Shown here one piece after another: positions 19,038-27,555 of a stretch of 64,000 bases of DNA (positions are counted from its first letter, which is position 1; the number at the start of each line of letters is the position of its first letter). The translations under genes and the position numbers were made by a program. The DNA lies in contig JBBDQP010000106.1 of NCBI GenBank assembly GCA_040905965.1, forward strand, positions 8,285 through 72,284. Direction: 5' to 3'. The DNA is from DATHWB01 sp040905965. GTDB taxonomy: Bacteria > Actinomycetota > Acidimicrobiia > Spongiisociales > ZC4RG35. A model generated the notes under the pieces. The model saw only the letters and a program-made list of their open reading frames with translations. It had not been told where the DNA came from and ran no database searches.

Positions 19038-19137
19038 NNNNNNNNNNNNNNNNNNNNNNNNNNNNNNNNNNNNNNNNNNNNNNNNNNNNNNNNNNNNNNN
19101 NNNNNNNNNNNNNNNNNNNNNNNNNNNNNNNNNNNNN
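19038..19137. other. assembly gap (100 N)
   Basis: The flanks show no overlap, so sequence is truly missing. The lost part holds at least the last MFS helix and the P-loop region of thymidylate kinase, roughly the first 35 residues of that domain. Confidence 0.95.
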
Positions 19138-19632
19138 GTGATGGTTCGAGAACCGGGTGGCACACCGGTGGGCGAAGAGATCCGTCGCCTGCTGTTGCAC
19201 TCGGACAGCATCTCGGATTGGACCGAGGCTGCGCTGTTCGCCGCGTCACGCGCCGAACTCGTGCGAAGGGTCGTGCAGCCGGCGCTGGATCGAGGCGCTT
19301 TCGTGCTCTCCGATCGCACCTATTACTCGTCGCTGGCCTACCAGGGTGGAGCGAGAGGACTCGGCGTCGACGAGGTCCGCGACCTGAACGAACAGGTGCT
19401 GGGCGGGATCCTCCCCGAGGTCGTCTTTCTTCTTCTGGTCGATCCCGCCGTGGGGTTCGCTCGGGAGACCGACCGCGATCGGATCGGGTCGGAGGGGATC
19501 GAGTTCCAGCGCCGTGTCGCCGAGGCCTATCGGAGTGTCGCCGATGCCGATCCGAAAGTGAGGGTGATTGACGGAGCGAAGTCGCTCGACGTCGTGGCAG
19601 CCGAGATCATTGAGATCCTGGGCGTGAAGTGA
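19138..19632 (+). CDS. tmk: thymidylate kinase, C-terminal part after the gap
   Basis: 165 codons are open from the gap edge. MVREPGGTPVGEEIRRLLLH is the dTMP-binding REPGGT loop. DRTYYSSLAYQGGARGLG is the DR(Y/F) motif, and ETDRDRIGSEGIEFQRRV is the LID region. The N-terminal P-loop (GxxGxGKS) lies in the gap. It phosphorylates dTMP to dTDP. The stop overlaps the holB start (GTGA). It is probably fused to the preceding MFS domain. Confidence 0.93.
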   Translation: MMVREPGGTPVGEEIRRLLLHSDSISDWTEAALFAASRAELVRRVVQPALDRGAFVLSDRTYYSSLAYQGGARGLGVDEVRDLNEQVLGGILPEVVFLLLVDPAVGFARETDRDRIGSEGIEFQRRVAEAYRSVADADPKVRVIDGAKSLDVVAAEIIEILGVK

Positions 19633-20660
19633 CCCCCTTCTCCGCCGTGATCGGGCACGCCGGACCCGTCGCTCTGCTCGAACGAGAACTCGCCCAACCC
19701 GCAGGCGCGTATCTGTTCGTCGGTGCATCCGGCGTGGGCAAAGCAACAGTCGGCCTTGCGTTCGCGGCCGGTCTTGTCTGTCCGGAGCGTCTCACACATG
19801 ACGAGCCGTGTCGGTCATGTCGGCGGGTGGCGTCCGGGAACCATCCCGACATCGTGGTGATCGAACCTGAGGGGAGGCAGAGTCTGGGCGTTGAACAGGC
19901 TCGTCAGACCATTGCGCAAGCCGTCATGACACCTGTCGAGTCCGCCCGCAAGGTCTTCCTCTTTCCCGAGGCCGATGCCATGACCGAACAGGCGGCCAAC
20001 GCTCTCCTCAAGACGTTGGAAGAACCGACGGCGACCACGGTGTTCGTGCTCGTGGTCGAATCCGAAGACGACCTTCCGTCAACGGTCGCCAGCCGCTGCA
20101 GAACGGTGCATTTCGGTCGAGTGCCAGAGGACGTTCTCCGCGATGCGCTGACTGCTCGGTCCGGCGTCGACGCCCTGACGGCCGCCGACCTGGCCCGGGT
20201 CGCTGCCGGCCGCCCCGGTCTCGCCTTGGGTCTGCTCGAGCGACCGGAGATCGGTGAGTACCGCCGGGCGTGGCTGAAGCTTCCGGTGCGGGTTTCCGAT
20301 CGGACCGGTGAGGCGTTCGTGCTGGCAGGCGAGATGCTCGAACTCACCGACGGCGTCGTTCCCGAACCTGCCGACCAAGTGCCGAAGGAGCAGGCCGAGC
20401 GCGACAAGCGGCGATCTCGGCAGGCGCTGCTGGCCAGTGGTTTGGAGATTCTCGCGTCGTGGTACGCCGACGCCGCGACCCTGCAGTTCGGCGGGCCGGT
20501 ACGCAACACCGACCTCGACGTGACGGATCTCACCATGGTCTCGGCGGCTCGTGCGATCCGCAACGCCGATCACGCCCTCGACGCCGTTCTCGATCTGCAG
20601 GCGAATCTCCGCCCGCAACTGGTCCTCGCCAACCTCTTCACCACCCTCGCCTCGGACTGA
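19629..20660 (+). CDS. holB: DNA polymerase III subunit delta'
   Basis: 343 aa from GTG 19629, overlapping the tmk stop. Walker A is GASGVGKATV, with Ala in place of the usual Thr/Ser after Lys. Zinc-module cysteines are CPERLTHDEPCRSCRRVASG. Sensor 1 and the SRC motif are NALLKTLEEPT and TVASRCRTVHF. The delta' subunit is part of the clamp loader; the weak P-loop agrees with its non-hydrolysing role. tmk-holB coupling is common in bacteria. Confidence 0.92.
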   Translation: MTPFSAVIGHAGPVALLERELAQPAGAYLFVGASGVGKATVGLAFAAGLVCPERLTHDEPCRSCRRVASGNHPDIVVIEPEGRQSLGVEQARQTIAQAVMTPVESARKVFLFPEADAMTEQAANALLKTLEEPTATTVFVLVVESEDDLPSTVASRCRTVHFGRVPEDVLRDALTARSGVDALTAADLARVAAGRPGLALGLLERPEIGEYRRAWLKLPVRVSDRTGEAFVLAGEMLELTDGVVPEPADQVPKEQAERDKRRSRQALLASGLEILASWYADAATLQFGGPVRNTDLDVTDLTMVSAARAIRNADHALDAVLDLQANLRPQLVLANLFTTLASD

Positions 20661-20728
20661 ACGTCCCGATGTGCCGGTGACCCGGCCGCGCCCGACCGGG
20701 CAAGTGGGTGTGTTCGAGGAGGGGACGA

Positions 20729-20803
20729 TGGAGCCGGAGCGGGGATTTGAACCCCGGACCTACGCATTACGAGTGCGTTGCTCTACCCCTGAGCTACTCC
20801 GGC
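20729..20803 (-). tRNA. tRNA-Thr(CGT)
   Basis: On the minus strand, the acceptor arm GCCGGAG (20797-20803) pairs with CTCCGGC. The anticodon stem ACGCA/TGCGT encloses loop CTCGTAA with anticodon CGT. The T arm has GGTTCAAAT, and CCA is encoded (TGG at 20729-20731 on the plus strand). It reads ACG threonine codons. Confidence 0.95.
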
Positions 20804-20883
20804 GGGATGCGGCGGGGAAGCATACCCCAGCGCCGTCAGCGCCTGTCCAGGGCCTACTTCGCGTTGGACTACCGTTTCTGGCC

Positions 20884-21474
20884 GTGGCAGATCAGGCCGA
20901 CTTCGAAGCAGACGCCATGCAGTTCGCGCCGCAGCTGTATTCGGCTGCGATGCGCATGGCGCGCAACCCCACCGACGCCGAGGACCTCGTCCAGGAAACC
21001 CTCCTCAAGGCCTACCGCGCCTACGGCTCGTTCCAAGCCGGCACGAATCTGAAGGCCTGGCTCTACCGGATTCTCACCAACACCTACATCAACAAGTACC
21101 GCAAGGACAAGCGCCGACCGACCGAGTCGGAACTGGGTGACGTCGAAGACCTCTACCTCTACAAGCGCATCGGATCCGAAGAGACGGCAGCGTCATCGAG
21201 AAGTGCGGAGGATCGGGTGCTGGACGGTCTCGTCGAAAGCGACATCAAGCAAGCGGTGGAGGCGCTCCCGGAGAACTTCAGAGTGCCGGTGCTCCTCGCA
21301 GATCTGGAAGGATTCGCCTACAAGGAGATCGCCGAGATCCTCGACATTCCCATCGGCACCGTCATGTCGAGGCTGCATCGGGGAAGAAAAGCGCTGCAGG
21401 CGTCGTTGACAGAGTTCGCACAGGGTCGGGGACTTCTCCCCGGCGAGAATCCAAAGTTGAGTGAGCCCAAATGA
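20884..21474 (+). CDS. ECF RNA polymerase sigma factor, SigR/SigH group
   Basis: 196 aa from GTG 20884 (VADQADFEADAMQFAPQLYS). Region 2 is RNPTDAEDLVQETLLKAYRA and AWLYRILTNTYINKYRK. Region 4 is LPENFRVPVLLADLEGFAYK followed by EIAEILDIPIGTVMSRLHRG. These closely match actinobacterial SigR/SigH, which control the thiol-oxidative stress regulon. The stop overlaps the start of a zinc anti-sigma gene (ATGA), the usual arrangement. Confidence 0.9.
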   Translation: MADQADFEADAMQFAPQLYSAAMRMARNPTDAEDLVQETLLKAYRAYGSFQAGTNLKAWLYRILTNTYINKYRKDKRRPTESELGDVEDLYLYKRIGSEETAASSRSAEDRVLDGLVESDIKQAVEALPENFRVPVLLADLEGFAYKEIAEILDIPIGTVMSRLHRGRKALQASLTEFAQGRGLLPGENPKLSEPK

Positions 21475-21704
21475 GCGAGCATTGCAAAGAGGCCCTCGAG
21501 AAGCTCTACGCCTATCTCGATCGTGAACTCGATGCCGATTCGCTCACGGCGATTCGTACCCACGTGGAAGAGTGTCCACCTTGCGGCGGGGCGTTCGTCT
21601 TCGAAGAGAAGCTCCTCACGGTGATTCGTGCAGGCTTGCGGGAGGAAGTGCCGCAGGTCGTCGTGGATCGCATCCGCGCCGCGATTCGCACCGAAATTCT
21701 CTGA
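21471..21704 (+). CDS. RsrA-like zinc-binding anti-sigma factor
   Basis: 77 aa. The ZAS motif HVEECPPC (His31, Cys35, Cys38) and an N-terminal Cys5 match RsrA-family thiol-sensing anti-sigma factors (mycothiol-system type). The ending VPQVVVDRIRAAIRTEIL is typical of the family. It should hold the upstream ECF sigma factor until oxidation forms a disulfide and releases zinc. Translation is coupled to the sigma gene by ATGA overlap. Confidence 0.88.
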   Translation: MSEHCKEALEKLYAYLDRELDADSLTAIRTHVEECPPCGGAFVFEEKLLTVIRAGLREEVPQVVVDRIRAAIRTEIL

Positions 21705-21756
21705 TCCGTTCGGGTGTTTCGCCGCTCCACTACTGCTTCGGTAGTCTGACGCTGCA

Positions 21757-22065
21757 ATGCGAACAGCCACACGAGTCACCGTCCTCAGCCTCCTGGTTCT
21801 CGTCCTCACGTTGAGTGCGATTCCGGCGATGGGCGCCGAGAGTGGCTCCGACGACGAAGAGGCTCCCACGACGACGGAAGTCGTCGAGTTCGAGTATCAG
21901 CCCGCCACGATCATCGAGCCTCCGCCGCCGGACCCGGCCGAACAGCCGTGGACCACCAAATTCCTCGTCCCGACCGGGCTGGCGCTGGCCACAGTCGCCG
22001 TGTTCGTCACGGTCGTCCAGTACTTCGTCCGTGTCGTGCGCTCGAGGTACAAAGTCGTCGAGTGA
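21757..22065 (+). CDS. exported/membrane protein with C-terminal helix, unknown
   Basis: 102 aa. A signal-type N-terminus (VTVLSLLVLVLTLSAIPAMG) leads to an acidic, Pro-rich segment (EPPPPDPAEQPW) and one membrane helix (PTGLALATVAVFVTVVQYFV) with a basic tail (RVVRSRYKVVE). Similar short proteins often precede the DUF2342 metalloprotease in actinobacteria. It overlaps that gene by GTGA, so the two are coupled. Function unknown. Confidence 0.72.
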   Translation: MRTATRVTVLSLLVLVLTLSAIPAMGAESGSDDEEAPTTTEVVEFEYQPATIIEPPPPDPAEQPWTTKFLVPTGLALATVAVFVTVVQYFVRVVRSRYKVVE

Positions 22066-23093
22066 ACGACGAAGTTCCCTGGCCGTTCGCCGGGCGCGTG
22101 GCGGGGCTCATCGCCGGTAGTCATCCGTTGGCCGGGACCTATCACCACGATCACCTCGCCTCGGACTTGCAGTCCATCGTCCTTCGCGCCAACGCTCTCG
22201 TCACCTCCGAAACGGGCTTGACCCTTCCCGGCGATCCAGACGTCGTGCTCGTGAGCCGCAAGGAATGGGTCGAGCGGAACATCGCTTCGTTCCGGCACAT
22301 CCTCGCTCCCGCCGAACAGCGTCTCGTCGAGTCCTCCGACATCTCGGCGGCGGTCGGTCGGCGTATGGTCGCCGTCGAGACGGGGGCGCTGCTCGGGTTC
22401 CTGTCGAGGAGGGTGCTCGGTCAGTACGAACTGGTGCTCCCAACGGGTGACGACGGAGACTCGATCGCCTTCGTCGGGTCAAACATTCTGGCGATGGAGC
22501 GCGCCCACCAGTTGCGGCCCGCCGAATTCAGGATGTGGATCGCCCTGCATGAGGCCGCCCATCGCGCCCAGTTCCTTGGCGTCCCTTGGATGCGGGAGCA
22601 CTTCCTGTCCCTTGTCGAGCGCATGGTGTCCGCCGCCCAGCCGTCTCCGCTCGGCCGCGCACGCTCGCTCGTCGACCGGGCTGTCACGGCTCGTCGCGAG
22701 CGCACCGGCCTCATCGACGAACGGGGGCTCATGGGGCTCTTCGCCACTCCGGAACAGAACGAGGTGTTGGACGAGATCCAGGGTCTGATGTGTCTGCTGG
22801 AGGGACACGGCCATGTGGTCATGGATCGAATCGGTGCGCGCATGCTCACCTCCCAGCGGCGGATGGCAGCACTGCTGAAAGCGCGTCGGTCCGACCCGCG
22901 CACTGCTGCCTTCTTCCGTCTCACCGGTTTGGAGATGAAGGTCCGCCAGTACGAGTTGGGCGAGAAGTTCGTCCTCGCCGTCGAACGGGAGGCCGGATGG
23001 TCCGCGTTGGATCGAGCCTGGCTCACGCCTGACAATCTGCCGACGGCCTCCGAGATCGAGGAGCCACTGAGATGGTTGGCTCGGACCGGCTGA
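22062..23093 (+). CDS. DUF2342 zinc-dependent metalloprotease-like protein
   Basis: 343 aa from GTG 22062. The HExxH-type motif is ALHEAAHRAQF (His163). Adjacent family sequences are FVGSNILAMER, RMWIALHEAAH, FSLVERM-like helices and EIQGLMCLLEGHGHVVMD. This is the actinobacterial 'F420-biosynthesis-associated' or zinc-dependent metalloprotease family (TIGR03624/TIGR03883-like). Proteolysis is not demonstrated for the family. Its end overlaps the tilS start by 22 bp. Confidence 0.85.
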   Translation: MNDEVPWPFAGRVAGLIAGSHPLAGTYHHDHLASDLQSIVLRANALVTSETGLTLPGDPDVVLVSRKEWVERNIASFRHILAPAEQRLVESSDISAAVGRRMVAVETGALLGFLSRRVLGQYELVLPTGDDGDSIAFVGSNILAMERAHQLRPAEFRMWIALHEAAHRAQFLGVPWMREHFLSLVERMVSAAQPSPLGRARSLVDRAVTARRERTGLIDERGLMGLFATPEQNEVLDEIQGLMCLLEGHGHVVMDRIGARMLTSQRRMAALLKARRSDPRTAAFFRLTGLEMKVRQYELGEKFVLAVEREAGWSALDRAWLTPDNLPTASEIEEPLRWLARTG

Positions 23094-24376
23094 CCGAACT
23101 CGCCGCGACTCTGGCTGCCCGGTTGACCGTCCCGGCCGGACCGGTTGCGGTTGCCCTCTCCGGCGGGGCGGACAGCGCTGCCTTGCTCTGGCTGGTCGCT
23201 CGGACCGGCGCAGACGTCGTCGCCATCCACGTGTTCCACGGTCTGGCCGCCTCGAGCCTCATGTCCACCGCGGCCGGTCAGATTGCGGCGACGTGCGGGG
23301 TCCGCATGGAAATGGCGGTCGTCCATCCGCCCGGCGCCGCCGAACATCATCTCCGCGAGGTACGTCACGCCGCTCTCGTCGAGAGGGCTGCAGGACGGCC
23401 GGTTCTGATGGCACACACCGCTGATGACCAAGCAGAGACGGTACTGATGCGCGCTCTGCGGGGCAGCGGGATCGACGGGCTGGCGGGGATCCTCCCCGAG
23501 CGTGGACCGATCCACCACCCGATGCTCTCGATCACCCGAGCCGAGGCACGCGAACTGGCGGAACTTGCAGGTCTGCCCTTTCGGGACGATCCGTCGAACG
23601 AGGATCAGTCGATCCTCCGCAATCGGATCCGCTCGACGGTGATTCCGATCATCGAAGACGCGATCGGGCACTCCCCGCGAGATGCCCTCAATCGGTTGGC
23701 GTCCCTCGCACAGGACGAGTCGGGCCTGCTGGACCGTGCGGTCGATGCCATCCCGATCCAACACCGCGACGGCGCAGTTCGTATCCCCGTTGGTGCGCTC
23801 CTCGCAGCCGGACCAGTGCTCGCCGCCAGGGCGGTACGGCGAGCGATGATGCAGGTGGCGGGCCCCTATCCGCCCGACCGGCGTTCGCTCGGCAGGATCA
23901 TGGATGTGGTGAGTGGGGCGGCCGGCGCCACCGAAGTCGAGCCCCAGTTGCGGGTCACGGTGGTTGACGGGCACCTGGTCGTCGCATCAGAGCAACCCGA
24001 GAGAGACCGGTCAGAGACGGCGATCGTCGGAGGATCGACCTCGTGGGCAGATTGGCGTTTCGACGCCGTCGAGATCGACGGACCGGCAGTGGTGCCGCTC
24101 TCTCCGATGCGGCTGTTGGCCCCTTCCGGTCTCGGTCCGTGGGCGGTGCGGACGGTCGGGACCGAAGACCGCGTCACGGGCCGCAGGGCGTCGGATGCCC
24201 TGGCCGACGCGGGAGTGCCGGCGTCGGAGCGAAAGGCATGGCCGATCGTCACCTGCGCCGGTGAACCCGTTTGGCTGCCCAATGTGCGGGCCCGGATTTG
24301 GCCGGGTCACCTCTCGGGTCGCTACCTTTGCCTCGTCGCAGTCCGGGAGCCCAGTTGGCAGATATTCGAACACTGA
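23072..24376 (+). CDS. tilS: tRNA(Ile)-lysidine synthase
   Basis: 434 aa. The PP-loop ALSGGADSAALLWLV (SGGxDS) lies near residue 30. HTADDQAETVLMRALRGSGI is the conserved TilS block, and LPFRDDPSNEDQSILRNRIR completes the N-terminal catalytic domain. The C-terminus holds TilS-specific substrate-binding regions. It modifies C34 of tRNA-Ile(CAU) to lysidine. It runs into hpt with an overlap. Confidence 0.93.
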   Translation: MVGSDRLTELAATLAARLTVPAGPVAVALSGGADSAALLWLVARTGADVVAIHVFHGLAASSLMSTAAGQIAATCGVRMEMAVVHPPGAAEHHLREVRHAALVERAAGRPVLMAHTADDQAETVLMRALRGSGIDGLAGILPERGPIHHPMLSITRAEARELAELAGLPFRDDPSNEDQSILRNRIRSTVIPIIEDAIGHSPRDALNRLASLAQDESGLLDRAVDAIPIQHRDGAVRIPVGALLAAGPVLAARAVRRAMMQVAGPYPPDRRSLGRIMDVVSGAAGATEVEPQLRVTVVDGHLVVASEQPERDRSETAIVGGSTSWADWRFDAVEIDGPAVVPLSPMRLLAPSGLGPWAVRTVGTEDRVTGRRASDALADAGVPASERKAWPIVTCAGEPVWLPNVRARIWPGHLSGRYLCLVAVREPSWQIFEH

Positions 24377-24876
24377 TCACCGCCGAGCAGATCGACGCCA
24401 AGCTCGGCGAGATCGGGAGAGCGGTGTCGTCTGACTACCGGGGCCAGGATCTGATCGTGGTCGGAGTCCTCAAGGGCGCCTTCATGGTGATGGCGGATTT
24501 GGCCCGTCACATCGACATCCCGGTCGAGTTCGATTTCATGGCGGTGTCCTCATACGGAGCGTCGACCCAGTCGTCTGGGGTCGTCCGCATCCTCAAAGAC
24601 CTGGATCAGGAGATCGCGGGCCGCCACGTGCTGATCGTCGAGGACATCATCGACTCCGGTCTGACGCTCAACTACCTCATGAAGAGCCTGAGCGTGAGAA
24701 AGCCCGCTTCGCTCGAAGTGGCGTCTCTGCTCGTCAAGACCGGGGTCCAGCGGGCCGAACTGTCGGTCAAGTATCCGGGCTTCACGATCGGACCGGAGTT
24801 CGTTGTGGGCTACGGCCTCGACTACGCAGGCAAATACCGGAACCTGCCGTACGTCGGCGTGCTCGAGGGCGACTGA
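24355..24876 (+). CDS. hpt: hypoxanthine phosphoribosyltransferase
   Basis: 173 aa from TTG 24355 (LADIRTLITAEQID), overlapping the tilS end by 22 bp; no ATG/GTG is nearer. The PRPP motif is VLIVEDIIDSGLTLNYL. VVGVLKGAFMVMADLARHI and MAVSSYG are the PPi loop and substrate regions. It salvages hypoxanthine and guanine to IMP and GMP. The tilS-hpt-ftsH series is standard in Gram-positive bacteria. Confidence 0.93.
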   Translation: MADIRTLITAEQIDAKLGEIGRAVSSDYRGQDLIVVGVLKGAFMVMADLARHIDIPVEFDFMAVSSYGASTQSSGVVRILKDLDQEIAGRHVLIVEDIIDSGLTLNYLMKSLSVRKPASLEVASLLVKTGVQRAELSVKYPGFTIGPEFVVGYGLDYAGKYRNLPYVGVLEGD

Positions 24877-24877
24877 C

Positions 24878-25465
24878 TCAGCGGTCTGGCGGGGCGGGCC
24901 TGCGGTTCGACCATCGGTTCATCAGGCGTCGCACTCCCGACCACACCTTCCACACCACCCAGATACTGCCGACGGCGAGAACGATCACGACGACGAGGGC
25001 GACGATCGGAAACGCCAGCGCAAGCAGGACCACACCGGTGGCGAGTCCGTCTTCGAACACCGACAGCGTGAGATTCGAGAACGGTTCAGGCGACGTATTG
25101 ACCGCCGCCCGGGTCGACGCTTTCGCCGAGTGGCTGGAGAGGGCGAGCGAACCGGCGACGAGTGCGCCCATCGCCTCACCGATCGACTCTGAGTCACCGG
25201 CGATCACGAATCCGAGTGCAGCCGCACCGACCGGCCGGATCACCGTGTGGATCGCGTCCCACACGTTGTCGAGGTACGGGATCTTGTCTGCCGCGAACTC
25301 GATGAAGAAGAGAACGGCTGTGACGATTAGCACGTCGGTGCGGGCGAGAACATCGGGGACGTCCGTCCATCCGAGTCGGCCGCCGAGACCAAGTACGAGT
25401 GTCACCAGATACAGGTTGAGTCCCGATGCCCAACCCGACCCGGCGATGAGACCGATGATCTCCAT
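24878..25465 (-). CDS. DUF4126 membrane protein
   Basis: 195 aa from ATG 25465. MEIIGLIAGSGWASGLNLYL, RTDVLIVTAVLFFIEFAADK, IPYLDNVWDAIHTVIRPVG and GDSESIGEAMGALVAGSLAL are DUF4126 hallmarks. Four or five membrane helices are predicted. The gene is inserted convergently between hpt and ftsH, so it is not part of either operon. A much longer open frame extends upstream antisense to ftsH and is not coding. Function unknown. Confidence 0.85.
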   Translation of the reverse strand: MEIIGLIAGSGWASGLNLYLVTLVLGLGGRLGWTDVPDVLARTDVLIVTAVLFFIEFAADKIPYLDNVWDAIHTVIRPVGAAALGFVIAGDSESIGEAMGALVAGSLALSSHSAKASTRAAVNTSPEPFSNLTLSVFEDGLATGVVLLALAFPIVALVVVIVLAVGSIWVVWKVWSGVRRLMNRWSNRRPAPPDR

Positions 25466-25579
25466 CGACGGCACCGTACCGTTCTTGCGGCTGTCAGGTT
25501 TTCTTAGAGTGCCGGTCTCCTTACCATGGAGTTCTCGGCGCCTTTCGTCGAGCGTGTCCCCAATGTCTCGAGGAGTCTG

Positions 25580-27544
25580 GTGAATCGCACTTTCCGAACG
25601 CTGCTGATCTACGGCGTTGTCTTCGTGCTTCTCGCCATGACGGCGCAACGATGGTTCGACCAGGTCACCGCCCCCGCCGAGATCACGCTCTCCGAGTTCT
25701 CGATGCAGGTCGAGGACGGCAACATCGCCGAGGCCACGATCCTGGAACGGTCCAACCGGGTCCAGGGCCGGTTCGTCGACAGCGAAGTCGAGGAGCCCGC
25801 GTTCGACTTCGTCGTGCGCTACCCGGCGGAACTCGAAGACGAGATCGCCCTCGACATGATCGCCGCCGGAATCGACGTGGAGAACGACGCCGAACCACCG
25901 ACGTTCTTCGAGATCTTGATTTCGATTCTTCCCTGGCTCTTCCTCGTCGGGTTCATGGTCTTCATCTTCATGCAGATGCAGGGGTCGGGGAACCGGGTCA
26001 TGCAGTTCGGCAAGGCGAAGGCCAAGACGGTCTCCAAGGACCAGCCGAAAGTCACGTTCAACGACGTGGCCGGGCTCGAAGAGGCGATCGAGGAACTCGA
26101 AGAACTCAAGGATTTCCTCCAGCATCCGGACAAGTACCGCCAGATGGGCGCCAAGATTCCCAAGGGCGTGCTGCTCTTTGGGCCGCCGGGAACCGGCAAG
26201 ACCCTTCTCGCCCGGGCGGTCGCCGGTGAGGCCGGGGTGCCGTTCTTCTCGATCTCCGGTTCCGATTTCGTCGAGATGTTTGTCGGTGTCGGTGCGAGCC
26301 GTGTCCGTGACCTTTTCGAACAAGCCAAGGCCGACGCACCCGCCATCGTGTTCATCGACGAGATCGATGCAGTCGGCCGGCACCGTGGTGCCGGTTTGGG
26401 CGGCGGACACGACGAACGCGAGCAGACGTTGAACCAGCTGCTGGTGGAACTCGACGGGTTCGAAGGCACCAGCGGCGTGATCGTCATCGCCGCCACCAAC
26501 CGACCGGACATCCTCGACCCCGCCCTGCTCCGTCCCGGCCGTTTCGACCGCCAGGTGACCGTCGACGCTCCGGATATCGAAGGGCGCAAGGCGATTCTCG
26601 AGGTTCACGCCAAGGGCAAGCCACTCAAGGACGAGGTCGATCTCGAGGTCTTGGCGAGGCGAACGCCTGGCTTCACCGGGGCGGATCTCGCCAACCTCAT
26701 CAACGAGGCCGCCCTCCTCACCGTGCGCACCCGTGGCACTGAGATCGGGATGGAGGAACTGGAGGACGCCATCGATCGGGTGATCGCAGGGCCCGAGCGC
26801 AAGTCGAAGGTCATGTCGGACGACGAGAAGAAGCTCATCGCCTATCACGAGACCGGCCATGCCCTCGTCGGATGGGCCCTCCCGAACGCCGATCCGGTCC
26901 ACAAGGTCACGATCGTCGCTCGCGGCCGCTCCCTCGGCCACACCCTCGCCCTCCCCACCCATGACAAGTACCTGGTCAGGAGGAGCGAACTGGTCGATCA
27001 GTTGGCGATGCTCCTGGGGGGCAGGACTGCCGAAGAACTCATCTACGTCGATCCCACGACCGGTGCCAGCAACGACATCCAGAAGGCGACCTCGATCGCT
27101 CGGAAGATGGTGATGGAGTACGGCATGAGCGACCGTCTCGGTCCACTGCAGTACGGCAAACCTGCGGGCGAAGTGTTCCTCGGGCGGGATTACACGAGCG
27201 GTCAGGACTACTCCGACGAGGTGGCGGCTTCGATCGACGACGAGGTGCGGGCGCTCATCAGTGCTGCGCACGAAGAGGCACGCCAGATCCTCCATGCACA
27301 CCGAGACGCCATGGAACTCATGGTCGAGCGGCTGTTGGAGAAGGAGACGGTGGACCGCGAGGAGGTCGCCGAGATCTTCCGTGACGTGCCCAAGTGGGAG
27401 CACGCGTCGAGCGGTTCGCTCCGGATCCAGCCGCCGAAGCTGTCCGACAACGGTCACGTCGGACGGGCCCCCGCCGACGCTGCCCCAGCCGACGACGCTG
27501 CTGACTCCGAGGCCGACGACGACTCGGTCAACGTCGGCGGCTGA
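25580..27544 (+). CDS. ftsH: ATP-dependent zinc metalloprotease FtsH
   Basis: 654 aa from GTG 25580 (VNRTFRTLLIYGVVFVLLAM), preceded by AGGAG; ATG 25526 would add 18 residues without a ribosome site. Two membrane helices flank a short extracytoplasmic FtsH_ext domain. AAA motifs are Walker A GPPGTGKTLL, Walker B IVFIDEID, and SRH in ATNRPDILDPALLRPGRFDR. The zinc site is HETGHALVGW. It degrades membrane and short-lived cytosolic proteins. The acidic C-terminal tail (ADDAADSEADDDS) is like other actinobacterial FtsH. Confidence 0.96.
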   Translation: MNRTFRTLLIYGVVFVLLAMTAQRWFDQVTAPAEITLSEFSMQVEDGNIAEATILERSNRVQGRFVDSEVEEPAFDFVVRYPAELEDEIALDMIAAGIDVENDAEPPTFFEILISILPWLFLVGFMVFIFMQMQGSGNRVMQFGKAKAKTVSKDQPKVTFNDVAGLEEAIEELEELKDFLQHPDKYRQMGAKIPKGVLLFGPPGTGKTLLARAVAGEAGVPFFSISGSDFVEMFVGVGASRVRDLFEQAKADAPAIVFIDEIDAVGRHRGAGLGGGHDEREQTLNQLLVELDGFEGTSGVIVIAATNRPDILDPALLRPGRFDRQVTVDAPDIEGRKAILEVHAKGKPLKDEVDLEVLARRTPGFTGADLANLINEAALLTVRTRGTEIGMEELEDAIDRVIAGPERKSKVMSDDEKKLIAYHETGHALVGWALPNADPVHKVTIVARGRSLGHTLALPTHDKYLVRRSELVDQLAMLLGGRTAEELIYVDPTTGASNDIQKATSIARKMVMEYGMSDRLGPLQYGKPAGEVFLGRDYTSGQDYSDEVAASIDDEVRALISAAHEEARQILHAHRDAMELMVERLLEKETVDREEVAEIFRDVPKWEHASSGSLRIQPPKLSDNGHVGRAPADAAPADDAADSEADDDSVNVGG

Positions 27545-27555
27545 TCCGTCGAGCG

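Noticed and set aside
17961..19571. 536-aa plus-strand frame through the gap
   Set aside because: An alternate-frame shadow of MFS-tmk; the real frame contains the MFS and Tmk motifs.
24878..27457. 859-aa minus-strand open frame
   Set aside because: Only the last 195 codons (25465-24878) look like a protein (DUF4126). The rest is antisense to ftsH and low in hydrophobic order.
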